Assembly: GCA_023460535.1 (NCBI GenBank)
Contig: JAEWPV010000016.1
Coordinates: 1-64,000 of the forward strand
DNA from: Bacillota bacterium
GTDB taxonomy: Bacteria > Bacillota > Clostridia > Oscillospirales > Ruminococcaceae
Direction of reading: 5' to 3'
DNA length: 64,000 nucleotides
This document shows positions 18,495-27,074 of the stretch, piece after piece. The translations under genes were made by a program, and so were the position numbers. A model generated the notes under the pieces. That model did no database searches and was not told where the DNA came from. It saw nothing but the letters and a program-made list of their open reading frames with translations. Within the stretch, counting starts at the first letter, position 1. Each line of letters begins with the position of its first letter.

Positions 18495-18749
18495 ATGGAT
18501 AAGGATACCGGAATGAAAGACAGTTCCTTTTTTGGTCAGCGCGTTTCTAAGGTAGTTGCCATGCTGCTGGTTGTTGCGGTGGTGTGCTATGCGCTGGCTC
18601 AATGTGTCATTAACGGTCTGTGGTTTGTTGCGTTGGGGGTTGCGGCGCTTACGGCTTGCGCGGCGTTCGGCGTACTGCTCATCCTCTTCAGCCAGAGGCT
18701 GTCACGGCGCAAAATGATTGACATTACGGTAGAAACGACGCGGCAGTAA
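18495..18749 (+). CDS. Small two-helix membrane protein of unknown function
   Basis: The family is not recognised. The 84 residues contain two adjacent predicted membrane helices (VVAMLLVVAVVCYALAQCVI and a second from FVALGVAALTACAAFGVLL) and a short basic C-terminal tail (QRLSRRKM). The frame is open from 18333, but the promoter at 18363-18391 rules out the early starts. ATG codons at 18474, 18495 and 18513 remain possible, and AAGGA 7 nt before 18513 also makes that one plausible. It stands alone between the V-ATPase operon and a convergent gene. Confidence 0.55.
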   Translation: MDKDTGMKDSSFFGQRVSKVVAMLLVVAVVCYALAQCVINGLWFVALGVAALTACAAFGVLLILFSQRLSRRKMIDITVETTRQ

Positions 18750-18797
18750 TGCAGCCGCGTATGGGGTAGATAGTTTTTGTTGGTTATCTCTAAAGAA

Positions 18798-18825
18798 AAA
18801 GGCGGGCGCGTAAGCGTCCGCCTTT
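18798..18825. terminator. Bidirectional terminator
   Basis: AAAGGCGGGCGC and GCGTCCGCCTTT form a 12-bp stem with one mismatch, between two convergent genes. The T-rich tail is better on the minus strand (TTTTTCTTT). Confidence 0.8.
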
Positions 18826-18847
18826 CTCAGCGTAAAAAGGGTATGCA

Positions 18848-19777
18848 TTACGCGGCGTCGGTATTCTCCTGCTTCTGCTCCGGGGCAAAATACATGTGAA
18901 CGGTGTCTACCGACTGCTGGGTAATTCCAAAGCTCTGGGTGGAATATTCGCCGCTAACAAACACGGGGATGGATACGTCCCCCTCCAGCTGCGCAAAGCT
19001 ACTGAGCGCCGACTGACGCTGCCGGTAGTCGTTGTACGAGATATCGGTCTCGGCCAGCCCTACCAGCGTATTGAATACGCTGTCGCCGTGCTTTATTAGC
19101 CAATCGTCCACCCGCTGGTTTAACAGCTTTGCAAGCAGGTCGCTTTGCACCTTGTACCGGTGCTCTTCCCCTTCGGCGTACTGGGGAAAGCGGAACATAT
19201 CGTAAACCGAGCGACCGTCCAGCGTTTGGTTGCCCTTGGGCACGTTGATATAGGTGTCTGACGCGGTGTCTTTGTACACCAGCGTGTAGGGCAGGGTGTA
19301 CTTGACCGAGCCTAGGGTATTAAGTGACTTGATAAACGCGTCGGAGGACAGGCGCGCGGTGCGGTCGATGGGTATGTCAAACACCGCCTCCAGCACCTCC
19401 TTTACCAGCAGGGTGCCGCCGTAGATGTCGTAGCCTGCCAGTGTGTCGGTGCGCTCGCTGGTAACCACCTTCATGGTGTAGGGCAGCGAGGTGATGGGGA
19501 TACGGCGGTTTACGGGGTCAAACCGCACCAGCAGAAAGTACCGCCCGATGCCGCTTTCGGTCACCACCACCAGCGCGGTCATGGCGTCTTTGCCGGTGGG
19601 GGCATAGGTGTTTGTCACCTCACTGGGCGTCTCGCTGCTGCTGGGCAGGTAGCTGTCCTTGAGCGGGCTGATCTCCAGCATAATCGGGATAAAGATGAGC
19701 GACAGAATGACGAGCGACACCCCGAACGAAAGCGCAAACACCTTGGTGCGGCGCAGCCTTGAGCTTTTCATACGCAT
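18848..19777 (-). CDS. LytR-CpsA-Psr (LCP) family protein
   Basis: LCP proteins attach secondary polymers (teichoic acids, capsule) to peptidoglycan from lipid-linked precursors. This protein of about 309 residues has a short basic N-terminus, one membrane anchor (VFALSFGVSLVILSLIFIPI) and an extracellular LCP-like domain with RFDPVNRRIPITSLPYTMKV near residue 95, close to the family pattern for the substrate-binding arginines. The C-terminal part is less typical, so the exact polymer, and even activity, are uncertain. Open frame continues to 19903, but AGGCAGG lies before the ATGs at 19777 and 19771. Confidence 0.72.
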   Translation of the reverse strand: MRMKSSRLRRTKVFALSFGVSLVILSLIFIPIMLEISPLKDSYLPSSSETPSEVTNTYAPTGKDAMTALVVVTESGIGRYFLLVRFDPVNRRIPITSLPYTMKVVTSERTDTLAGYDIYGGTLLVKEVLEAVFDIPIDRTARLSSDAFIKSLNTLGSVKYTLPYTLVYKDTASDTYINVPKGNQTLDGRSVYDMFRFPQYAEGEEHRYKVQSDLLAKLLNQRVDDWLIKHGDSVFNTLVGLAETDISYNDYRQRQSALSSFAQLEGDVSIPVFVSGEYSTQSFGITQQSVDTVHMYFAPEQKQENTDAA

Positions 19778-19895
19778 TGCCTGCCTGACTTTAAGTATAT
19801 TCGGTACCGCGGCCGCCAGAGATCTTAGAAAGATTCGGCAACCTTTGTGGATAGTATTGACACCTACGCGCCGGCTCATGCACGAACAAAAAAAC

Positions 19896-19934
19896 AAACC
19901 CACGAGGCTGCTGTAAAACAGCCCCGTGGGTTTT
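19896..19934 (-). terminator. Terminator of the P-type ATPase gene
   Basis: On the minus strand ACCCACGGGGCTG pairs with CAGCCTCGTGGGT around a short loop and is followed by a T-rich run (TTTGTTTTTTT). Confidence 0.88.
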
Positions 19935-19969
19935 GGCTTTGGGCAGGGTAGCGAGTTAAGGCAGGACGG

Positions 19970-22642
19970 CTATTGTGATCTAGCAGAGCGTCTTGCCAAA
20001 AAGCGAACCAGCACCACCAGCTCGTGCACCACAAGCGGCACGGCGGAAAGTGCTGTAAGCACCAGCCATTCGCGCAGCGACAGTGCCACCGTGCCGAACA
20101 GGCGGGTTAACAACGGAATCTCGGTTACGGCAACCTGAAGCGCGAGCCCCGAAAAGAACGCAAGCAGCATCAGCTTGTTGGAAAGGTGGTTCATCGCAAA
20201 TACCGAGCGGTCTACGTTGCGCATACCCACCGCATGAAACAGCTGCGAAACGCCCAGCGTGACAAACGCGTAGGTCTGCGCGTGCTTGAGGATGCCGGGG
20301 TTATTCAGCAGGTTTACAAGGGCGTCAAAGCCGGGCTTGATGTCAAACAACCGCATCATGCGCAGGGGCAGGTATAAAAACGCGGCGAGCGTGATTGCCC
20401 CCACCACAACGCCGTACAGCAGCGTAAGGGCAAGCCCGCCGTGGGCAAACAGGCTTTCGGTGGGGTTGCGGGGCGGGGACTTCATGATGTCCTTGTCCTT
20501 GCTGTCTACACCCAGTGCAAGCCCGGGCAGGGTGTCGGTTATCAAGTTCACCCACAGGATGTGAATGGCGCGCAGCGGGGCGGCAAGCCCGAGCACAATG
20601 GCGGTGAACATCGAGATAATCTCACCGAAGTTTGCCGAGAGCAAGAACAGCACCGTCTTTTTGATGTTTGCGTAGATGCCGCGCCCCTCCTCCACCGCTT
20701 TTTCGATGGTGGCGAAGTTGTCGTCGGTCAGCACCATGTCGGCGGCGCCCTTGGCGACGTCGGTGCCGGTAATGCCCATGGCAACGCCGATATCGGCTGC
20801 CTTAAGCGAGGGCGCGTCGTTTACGCCGTCGCCCGTCATAGACACGATATGCCCGCGCGCTTTGAGGGCTTTTACAATCATCACCTTGTGCTCGGGGGAT
20901 ACGCGGGCAAACACGCTTACGCTATCTGCGCGCTCGTTTAACTGCTCCTGTGTCATGTCGTCCAACTCAGCGCCCGTGATACACTGCCGTTCTTCGGCTG
21001 CAATGCCCAGCTGGCGCGCGATGGCAAGCGCGGTGTCGCGATGGTCGCCGGTAATCATCACGGTGCGGATGTGCGCGTCTTTAAACTTTTGCACCGCGTC
21101 TTTTGCCTCGGGGCGGGGCGGGTCGATCATACCGGTAAGCCCCACAAAGCTCAGTGCCTGCTCGGTGGCGGTGTCGTCATTGTACTTTACGGCAAGGGCA
21201 AGCACGCGCAAGGCATCCTTTGCCATGGATGAGGCGACCGCTTCTATCGCGGTGCGGTCGTCCGCTGTCAGCGGGCGTGCCGCGCCGCCATCGATAATCT
21301 GCGTGCAGCGCGACAACAGCACATCCATGGCGCCCTTGGTAAAGGCGGTAACGCGTCCGTCCGGGGCGCGGTGTACCGTGGTCATCAGCTTGCGGTCGGA
21401 GTCAAACGGCTGTTCGCCGATGCGCGGATAGGTCTGCTCCAGCGTTTCGCGAGACAGGTTCAAGGGGCTGCCCATATCCAACAGCGCAAGCTCGGTGGGG
21501 TCGCCCACGCGGGCGTCGTTTTGCACCGACGCGTCGTTGCACAGCACAAAGCCGGTTAGGAACAGGGTGTCTTCGGTGGGGGAAAGGGCGGAGACTGCCT
21601 TTGTATGCCCTGCGGTATACACCTGCTCTACCGTCATGCGGTTTTGGGTTAGGGTGCCGGTTTTGTCCGAGCACACCACGCTTACGGCGCCCAGGGTCTC
21701 TACCGACGGCAGGCGGCGCACGATGGTGTTGACCTTGACCATGCGCGAAACGCCCATGGCTAGCACGATGGTAACCACGGCGGGCAGCCCCTCCGGAATA
21801 GCGGCGACCGCTAGGGAGATTGCGGTAAGCAGCATTTCGGCAATATCGCGCCGTTGCAGCACCGCTATGCCGAACAACGCCGCGCAGATGATAACGGCGA
21901 GGATGCCCAGCAGCTTGCCAAGGTCGGCAAGGCGCTTTTGCAGCGGGGTCAGCTCGGTTTTTGTGTTGCCCAGCAGTGCGGCGATGCGCCCGATCTCGGT
22001 GTTCATGCCGGTGGCGGTTACCACGCCCTCGCCCCGCCCGTAGGTGATGCTTGTGGAGGAGAACACCATATTCAGCCTGTCGCCCACACCCGTCTTTTCG
22101 CCCGCCACAAAGCCCGCGTCCTTTTCGCTGGGAACCGATTCGCCGGTGAGTGCGGATTCGTCCGCCTTCAGGTTAATAGCGGTAATCAGCCTGAGGTCTG
22201 CGGGCACCACCCGCCCCGCATCCAGTACCACCACATCCCCCGGTACAAGGTCCTTGGCGGGCAGGTCGACCAGCTTGCCGTCGCGGCGTACCAAAGCCGT
22301 GGGGCTGGTCATCTGCTTTAGTGCGGCAAGCGCCGCCTCGGCCTTAGCCTCCTGCGTCATGCCGATAATGGCGTTAAGCAGAACCACCGCTAAAATGATG
22401 GCGGCGTCACCGATCTCGTGCAAAAACAGCGAGATGGCGGCAGCGGCAAACAGGATGTAGATCATGGGGTCGTTGAGCTGACTTAGAAACATCGACAGCT
22501 TGGTTTTGGGCTTTTTAGCGGCAAACTCGTTCGCGCCAAAGCGCGCAAGCCGCTCGTCGGCCGCTTTTGCGGTAAGCCCGGTGTCGGGGTTCACCTGCAG
22601 TTCGGCGCAGGTCTGGGCAGGTGTGGTTTGTGCGTAGTTCAT
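19970..22642 (-). CDS. SERCA-type cation P-type ATPase (Ca2+ or Mn2+ export)
   Basis: A P2A-type pump of 890 residues with the phosphorylation motif CSDKTGTLTQ, the TGES actuator loop (ALTGESVPSEKD), MTGDGVNDAPSLKAADIG and ten predicted helices. Ion-site residues of SERCA are kept: IPEGLP in M4, SANFGEI in M5 (Asn and Glu) and NLITDTLP in M6. The Glu of M5, replaced in some bacterial Ca2+ pumps, is present. AAAGGAG 8 nt before the ATG at 22642 sets the start; the frame is open 29 codons further. A Mn2+-type riboswitch precedes the gene, so manganese efflux is a likely role, with Ca2+ as the alternative. Confidence 0.93.
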   Translation of the reverse strand: MNYAQTTPAQTCAELQVNPDTGLTAKAADERLARFGANEFAAKKPKTKLSMFLSQLNDPMIYILFAAAAISLFLHEIGDAAIILAVVLLNAIIGMTQEAKAEAALAALKQMTSPTALVRRDGKLVDLPAKDLVPGDVVVLDAGRVVPADLRLITAINLKADESALTGESVPSEKDAGFVAGEKTGVGDRLNMVFSSTSITYGRGEGVVTATGMNTEIGRIAALLGNTKTELTPLQKRLADLGKLLGILAVIICAALFGIAVLQRRDIAEMLLTAISLAVAAIPEGLPAVVTIVLAMGVSRMVKVNTIVRRLPSVETLGAVSVVCSDKTGTLTQNRMTVEQVYTAGHTKAVSALSPTEDTLFLTGFVLCNDASVQNDARVGDPTELALLDMGSPLNLSRETLEQTYPRIGEQPFDSDRKLMTTVHRAPDGRVTAFTKGAMDVLLSRCTQIIDGGAARPLTADDRTAIEAVASSMAKDALRVLALAVKYNDDTATEQALSFVGLTGMIDPPRPEAKDAVQKFKDAHIRTVMITGDHRDTALAIARQLGIAAEERQCITGAELDDMTQEQLNERADSVSVFARVSPEHKVMIVKALKARGHIVSMTGDGVNDAPSLKAADIGVAMGITGTDVAKGAADMVLTDDNFATIEKAVEEGRGIYANIKKTVLFLLSANFGEIISMFTAIVLGLAAPLRAIHILWVNLITDTLPGLALGVDSKDKDIMKSPPRNPTESLFAHGGLALTLLYGVVVGAITLAAFLYLPLRMMRLFDIKPGFDALVNLLNNPGILKHAQTYAFVTLGVSQLFHAVGMRNVDRSVFAMNHLSNKLMLLAFFSGLALQVAVTEIPLLTRLFGTVALSLREWLVLTALSAVPLVVHELVVLVRFLARRSARSQ

Positions 22643-22783
22643 GTCAGACACTCCTTTGTTCTGTAAATGCAACACGCGGGGTATTCCGGAATTTTGCTCC
22701 GCGACAGACGGAGCTACTATTTGTAGCAATTAATTTTATTATGCGCAGGCAGCGGCAGATAAATGAAAACGAGCGCAAATGCA

Positions 22784-22842
22784 ACAAAAAAGACCCCTAG
22801 CCCGTGCAGCGGAACCAATCGTCCGGACACGCTAAAAGTCTT
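22784..22842 (-). terminator. Regulated terminator of the riboswitch leader
   Basis: On the minus strand AAGACTTTTAGC (22842-22831) pairs over 12 positions, three of them G-U, with GCTAGGGGTCTT (22801-22790) and is followed by TTTTT. Its left arm includes the bases that close the aptamer P1 helix, so the two structures exclude each other. Confidence 0.8.
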
Positions 22843-22943
22843 GTTACCTGGGGCGATTTGAAACGCCCATAACGGACCCCAAACCAGAACCGCACAGGGC
22901 GGATCGGGTGTTGATTTGGGATTTAAAACTACTCCCCGTTAGC
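22831..22943 (-). ncRNA. yybP-ykoY (Mn2+) riboswitch aptamer
   Basis: On the minus strand the leader begins GCTAACGGGGAGTAG, containing the GGGGAGUAG hallmark of the yybP-ykoY class, and ends AACAAGACTTTTAGC, like the conserved 3' side of that class. GCTAA and TTAGC close P1. The 113-nt length is typical. This class binds Mn2+ and controls Mn2+/Ca2+ P-type ATPases and related exporters. Here P1 formation would block the following terminator, so metal should turn the gene on. Confidence 0.85.
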
Positions 22944-22962
22944 ATATTGTGTTGTGATTACC

Positions 22963-22991
22963 AGTATAAAGCGGTTTGTGCAAAAAAGCAA
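22963..22991 (-). promoter_or_regulatory. Predicted sigma-A promoter of the riboswitch-ATPase transcript
   Basis: On the minus strand TTGCTT, a 17-bp spacer and TATACT lie 20 bp before the aptamer. Confidence 0.75.
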
Positions 22992-23067
22992 GGCGATTGC
23001 CTAGGTTGTTACAAATATTTAACAAGACATGCTGCTAAGTTATACACAATAATTTGTAAATAGGGTA

Positions 23068-23096
23068 TTGACAAATGCGAATCGAGGATATATAGT
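23068..23096 (+). promoter_or_regulatory. Predicted sigma-A promoter of the GntR-ABC operon
   Basis: TTGACA, a 17-bp spacer and TATAGT: a perfect -35 box and a good -10 box, 59 bp before the regulator start. Confidence 0.85.
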
Positions 23097-23115
23097 TAGT
23101 TACATAAGTAATTAA
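23096..23115 (+). promoter_or_regulatory. Candidate operator of the GntR/YtrA regulator
   Basis: TTAGTTAC-ataa-GTAATTAA is an inverted repeat with 8-bp arms and one mismatch. It touches the -10 box and covers the start site, the right place for autorepression by the next gene product. Confidence 0.6.
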
Positions 23116-23154
23116 CCAGTACACCAACGGGGTTCTGGGGGAGGTGACAGCAGC

Positions 23155-23526
23155 TTGAACACCACGCTCACAAGCGAACAATCCATCTACATTCAAATAG
23201 CAAAAAAGCTCGAGGACGACATCCTGCGCGGCATTGTGGCCGAAAACGAGGTTGTGCCGTCCACCAATCTGCTTGCATCGTTGTATCAGATCAACCCTGC
23301 CACCGCGGCAAAGGGAATCAATCTGCTAGTAGACGAGGGCATTCTGTTTAAGAAAAGGGGTATCGGCATGTTTGTAACCGAGGGGGCGAAGCAGATGATT
23401 ATCTCAAAACGCAAAACCAGCTTTTACGAGCGGTTTATCCTTGCGCTGGTGCGCGAGGCGAGACAGCTTGGCATCGGCACGCCGGAGCTGTACGAGATGA
23501 TTTTACGCGCGGACAGCGAGCAGTAA
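23155..23526 (+). CDS. GntR-family regulator, YtrA type
   Basis: A 123-residue DNA-binding protein. Its winged helix-turn-helix starts SIYIQIAKKLEDDILRG and ends in the wing KKRGIGMFVTEGA, with the recognition region NPATAAKGINLL. Only about 45 residues follow, too short for a ligand-binding domain, which is the mark of the YtrA subfamily. These regulators usually repress an adjacent ABC transporter operon, which is exactly what follows. The start is TTG at 23155 behind GGGGGAGGTGA. Confidence 0.9.
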   Translation: MNTTLTSEQSIYIQIAKKLEDDILRGIVAENEVVPSTNLLASLYQINPATAAKGINLLVDEGILFKKRGIGMFVTEGAKQMIISKRKTSFYERFILALVREARQLGIGTPELYEMILRADSEQ

Positions 23527-23570
23527 ACAACACATGCCAATAGATTGGCAGCAGAAAGGATTGGTATCGT

Positions 23571-24482
23571 ATGAACAATACCATGCAATGCGAGAACATA
23601 GTAAAGCGGTTTGGCAAGACGACAGCGCTCGGCGGCGTAACGCTGGAGCTGGAGGAAAATAAGATCTATGGACTGATAGGCAGAAACGGCGCGGGTAAAA
23701 CCACGCTGCTGGGTATTCTGGCGGGGCAGAACCCGTGTGACGAGGGCACCGTGACGGTAAACGGCATGCCGGTGTGGGAAAACGCGGACGCGCTGGGACG
23801 AATCTGCTTTGCGCGGGAGCTTAACCCCGCCACCGCGTTTGGACCGGACACCCGCAAGGTAAAAAGCATGCTGCGCATTGCAAGCATCTTTTACCCCAAC
23901 TGGGACGAAGCATACGCGCAGGAGCTGATAAAGCAGTTTAAGCTGGATGTGAAAAAGTCGCTGAACAAGCTGAGCAAGGGCATGCTGTCGATGCTGAGCA
24001 TCGTCATCGCACTGGCCTCCCGCGCGCCGATAACCTTTTTGGATGAGCCGGTGGCGGGGCTTGACGTAATGATGCGCGAGCTGTTTTATAAGCTGCTGCT
24101 TGCCGATTATATGGAAAACCCCCGCACCTTTATCATCTCCACCCACATCATCGACGAGGCGAGCAACGTGTTTGAGGAGGTTCTGCTCATCGAAGCGGGC
24201 AAGCTGATGCTGAAAGAAAACACCGAGGAGCTGCGCGCACAGTATGCCTACGTCAGCGGCAAAGAGGATGTGGTGCTGGCGGCGGTGCAGGGCATGGAGA
24301 TTGTACACCGCGAGGGCATCGCCCGCAGCCTGACCGTTTGCGTACGCGCAGACAATGTGACCGAGCGGGTGGCGGGATACGATGTGGATGTGCTGCCCGT
24401 AAGCCTGCAAAAGATTTTTGTATACCTGACCGAGCGGTTTGAAAAGGACGCAGCCGCACAGGCGGGAGGTGTGGCGGTATGA
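23571..24482 (+). CDS. ABC transporter ATP-binding protein
   Basis: The 303-residue ATPase has Walker A GRNGAGKTT, a variant signature LSKGML in place of LSGGQ, Walker B ITFLDEPVAGLD and the H-loop STH. A C-terminal extension of about 90 residues follows the ATPase core, as in YtrB/EcsA-like exporters. AAAGGA lies about 10 nt before the ATG. Its stop overlaps the next gene by four bases, so the pair is translationally coupled. The substrate is unknown; envelope stress or peptide-antibiotic export is suggested by context only. Confidence 0.9.
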   Translation: MNNTMQCENIVKRFGKTTALGGVTLELEENKIYGLIGRNGAGKTTLLGILAGQNPCDEGTVTVNGMPVWENADALGRICFARELNPATAFGPDTRKVKSMLRIASIFYPNWDEAYAQELIKQFKLDVKKSLNKLSKGMLSMLSIVIALASRAPITFLDEPVAGLDVMMRELFYKLLLADYMENPRTFIISTHIIDEASNVFEEVLLIEAGKLMLKENTEELRAQYAYVSGKEDVVLAAVQGMEIVHREGIARSLTVCVRADNVTERVAGYDVDVLPVSLQKIFVYLTERFEKDAAAQAGGVAV

Positions 24483-25159
24483 GGTTGCTCTCAAAGCAGA
24501 TAAGAAGCGACCTGGTCTCGTCCATTCCCGAAGCGATGCGCATGGTGCTGGTTATACCGGTTATGTACTTTTTAATTACCCTTACCGACAGCGATTTGTG
24601 GAGCGCACACCGATTTTTAACCATGATGGTAATGCTTGCGATGCCCGCCGGAATAATGACCATGTCTATCATGCGCCTGACCACCAACATACACACGACG
24701 CTTTCGATGGGCAGCACCCGGCGCGCGTTTTATATCAGCAACCTGATTACTTCCGCAATTATGTTTTTGGTTTTGACGGTTTTGCCGCTGCTTCTGACCG
24801 GCTTGGTTGTGCTTCCCTTGCAGCCCCAAACCGGAAAGGAGATCCTCTCCCTGGCGATCTCGCCGTCTTTGGTGGGTATTGCCTTTTGTGTAGACACCCT
24901 CGCGTTTGGTGTGGGAACGCTGACGGGCGGACTGGTCTGCCGGTATGGGCGCAAGGTGTTTATAATCATGCTAATCATTATGGTTGTGCTCGGCGGTGCG
25001 GCCGGGGGACTGATAGCGGTGGCTGCAATGAATGACTCGGGCTTGTTTTTAAGCTTTAGCAACCATGTTATCGCCCTTAGTGCTGCGGGTGCGCTGGTGG
25101 TGGGTCTTGCCCTGTACGGCATTGGCTGGAACACGGTGAAAAAGTACTATGTAAGCTAA
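24479..25159 (+). CDS. ABC transporter membrane subunit
   Basis: A 226-residue protein with about six predicted membrane helices and short loops, coupled to the ATPase gene by a 4-bp overlap (ATGA). The helix before the basic stretch GSTRRAFYISNLI and the long hydrophobic block FIIMLIIMVVLGGAAGG are typical of small ABC-2-like permeases. There is no similarity strong enough to name a substrate. It probably dimerises, or pairs with the next gene product. Confidence 0.75.
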   Translation: MRLLSKQIRSDLVSSIPEAMRMVLVIPVMYFLITLTDSDLWSAHRFLTMMVMLAMPAGIMTMSIMRLTTNIHTTLSMGSTRRAFYISNLITSAIMFLVLTVLPLLLTGLVVLPLQPQTGKEILSLAISPSLVGIAFCVDTLAFGVGTLTGGLVCRYGRKVFIIMLIIMVVLGGAAGGLIAVAAMNDSGLFLSFSNHVIALSAAGALVVGLALYGIGWNTVKKYYVS

Positions 25160-25192
25160 GGGCATTCGTATAAGTTAGGAAGGGTTTGCATT

Positions 25193-25888
25193 ATGGGAAA
25201 GAGTCCGTTCAAAAAAACCGTGGAGGCGAACCGCGGAACAAGCATAGGCTTTGCGGTTGTGTTTGGCATACACCTTATCGCTCTGTGCGTTATTATTGTG
25301 GCAACCGTCATCAACCGGCAGCAGAAGGATATTGCCGCCGCTTATGTAGGATTCTCGGTCGCTTCGATTATCATAAACCTTTGGGTATTTATTCTTTGCA
25401 ATATCGGTCTGTATACATCGGGCTTTTCGGCGGCGGTGGGCGCGGGCATGCCCCGCAAAACCTATTTACGAAACGCGGGGTGGATAAACCTTATCTTTGC
25501 AGGAGCACTGCTGGGATTGTCGTTGTGCGGCAGCGCGGTGTGCCTTATCTTAGTGGCGGGCAACCCCGAAACGGCGGAGAAGCTCTCGGAGATTGCCGGC
25601 ATACTGCTGACGACATGCGCGGCGCAGATTGTAATCCATCTGCTTTATGCGGCACTGGGGCTTACCATGGGCTGGCTGATTCTTCGCATCGGGGTAAAGA
25701 TGGCGGCGACCAGTATGGGCTTTTTGTCTCTCGCCATCATGTTTATAGGGCGCTGGATAGACCTGTTCACCTCGCTGCCCGATGAGCAGAAGCCGCTTTG
25801 GATTGCGGTAATCTGCGCGAGCGGATTGGTGCTTACAGCGGTGCTTCATGTAGTAGGTACCGGGCAGTTAAAACGAATCAGTATCTAA
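25193..25888 (+). CDS. Six-helix membrane protein, probable second permease subunit
   Basis: The family is not recognised with certainty. The 231 residues contain about six predicted helices (for example FAVVFGIHLIALCVIIVATV near the N-terminus). The size and helix count resemble the preceding permease, and GMPRKTYLRNAGWINLI matches in position and style the GSTRRAFYISNLI segment there. A paralogous pair forming a heterodimer with the ATPase is plausible. AGGAAGG lies about 9 nt before the ATG at 25193. Confidence 0.65.
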   Translation: MGKSPFKKTVEANRGTSIGFAVVFGIHLIALCVIIVATVINRQQKDIAAAYVGFSVASIIINLWVFILCNIGLYTSGFSAAVGAGMPRKTYLRNAGWINLIFAGALLGLSLCGSAVCLILVAGNPETAEKLSEIAGILLTTCAAQIVIHLLYAALGLTMGWLILRIGVKMAATSMGFLSLAIMFIGRWIDLFTSLPDEQKPLWIAVICASGLVLTAVLHVVGTGQLKRISI

Positions 25889-25936
25889 CGACAAATTGAA
25901 TTTATAAGTCGAACAGAAGAAAGGGGTTTAACCAGT

Positions 25937-26965
25937 ATGGAACAAACCATGACAACCGGGCAATTTGACCCGCAGCAGGAGAAGGGTACTCTTGCAAAAA
26001 CCGCAGCCCGTGCAGGGGCGGCAATATCGGTATGGGTGCTGCTACGCATCCTGTTTGATCTTGCCACCATCCCGCTTACCGCACTGCTTGACGCGCAGGG
26101 GGCATCCGAAAATCTGAAGCAGATTGTAATCTTGGCGGTATCGGCGGCAGGGGTGTATATTGTGGCTACGCCCGTAGCACTGTGGATTCTGGGGGTATTT
26201 AAAAACGGCGGGCTGCGCGGTATGTTTGCCAAAAGCAATCTGCCTACCCGTCAGGTAGCGGCTGCAATCCCGATGTTGTATGCGGTGACCATCGTAATTA
26301 ACCTGATAGCGACCGTTGTAAACATCGTTTTGTCCGGCTCGCTTGAGCAGGTTGCCCAAGATAACCCGTTTTTGAACATACCCACCGGCACGATTGGCGT
26401 CCTGCTCAACTACCTGTGGATGGTGCTTATCGCGCCGGTATTTGAAGAGGTGCTGTTCCGCGGAGGACTGCTTAACTCGCTAAAGAAGCATGGCAACTGG
26501 TTTGCTGTCATTGTGTCTGGTCTGTTGTTCGGGCTTGCGCATGTGAACATCGCGCAGATGCTGTATGCAACGGCACTAGGCATTATGCTCGGCATGATGT
26601 ATGTGCGTGCGGGCTCGGTGGTTCCGTGCATTATCGCCCATATCTGCATCAACTTCTTTGGTATTACCATCGCAACGTTCTATGGCGCAGGGAACATGGG
26701 CGTGCTTGCGATTCTTGGGCTGCTGGTTGTTGCGGCGGTAATCACCGGAATTGTTCTGCTTATCATCACGCTTGCAAAGCATCGCGACAAGCTGCGACTT
26801 GAAACGAGCAGCTCTCTTCTTACGGTACGCGAGCGACTGGGCGTTTTGCTGCGCAGCCCGTTGTTTGTACTCATGTTTATTCTGTCGCTTGCAGTCAGCA
26901 TTGCAGTGAACCTGCCGCCGGTGGCTGAGGCAATCGGCAATCTGCTCGGCACAACCCCACACTAA
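25937..26965 (+). CDS. CPBP-family intramembrane metalloprotease
   Basis: A 342-residue, highly hydrophobic protein with the Abi/CAAX protease core: EEVLFRGGLL near residue 171, then GLLFGLAHVN, and a third segment with HICINFFG. These supply the two glutamates, arginine and histidines of the Rce1-like active site. Such proteins process prenylated or lipidated proteins, or confer bacteriocin self-immunity. The C-terminal region has one extra helix. It is the last gene of the GntR-ABC group, 48 bp after the preceding gene, and ends before a hairpin. Confidence 0.88.
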   Translation: MEQTMTTGQFDPQQEKGTLAKTAARAGAAISVWVLLRILFDLATIPLTALLDAQGASENLKQIVILAVSAAGVYIVATPVALWILGVFKNGGLRGMFAKSNLPTRQVAAAIPMLYAVTIVINLIATVVNIVLSGSLEQVAQDNPFLNIPTGTIGVLLNYLWMVLIAPVFEEVLFRGGLLNSLKKHGNWFAVIVSGLLFGLAHVNIAQMLYATALGIMLGMMYVRAGSVVPCIIAHICINFFGITIATFYGAGNMGVLAILGLLVVAAVITGIVLLIITLAKHRDKLRLETSSSLLTVRERLGVLLRSPLFVLMFILSLAVSIAVNLPPVAEAIGNLLGTTPH

Positions 26966-26981
26966 TCGTAGGTTAGAACAG

Positions 26982-27018
26982 GTCAAGTGCCATCGGCGGT
27001 AAACCGATGGCACTTGAC
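26982..27018. terminator. Perfect 15-bp hairpin after the CPBP gene
   Basis: GTCAAGTGCCATCGG and CCGATGGCACTTGAC pair perfectly around a 7-nt loop. There is no T-run, so termination is uncertain. Its right arm includes the -35 box of the next promoter. Confidence 0.6.
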
Positions 27019-27043
27019 ATATGCATCGTAACTGCGGTATGAT
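27014..27043 (+). promoter_or_regulatory. Predicted sigma-A promoter of the SdpI-like gene
   Basis: TTGACA, an 18-bp spacer and TATGAT. The -35 box lies inside the right arm of the hairpin at 26982-27018. Confidence 0.7.
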
Positions 27044-27074
27044 ACACATAAAATACGGGTAAGGGGTGTCTGAT

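Noticed and set aside
23424..24494. 356-codon minus-strand frame opposite the ABC ATPase
   Set aside because: It covers the ABC ATPase and the end of the GntR gene on the other strand; the ABC motifs are clear.
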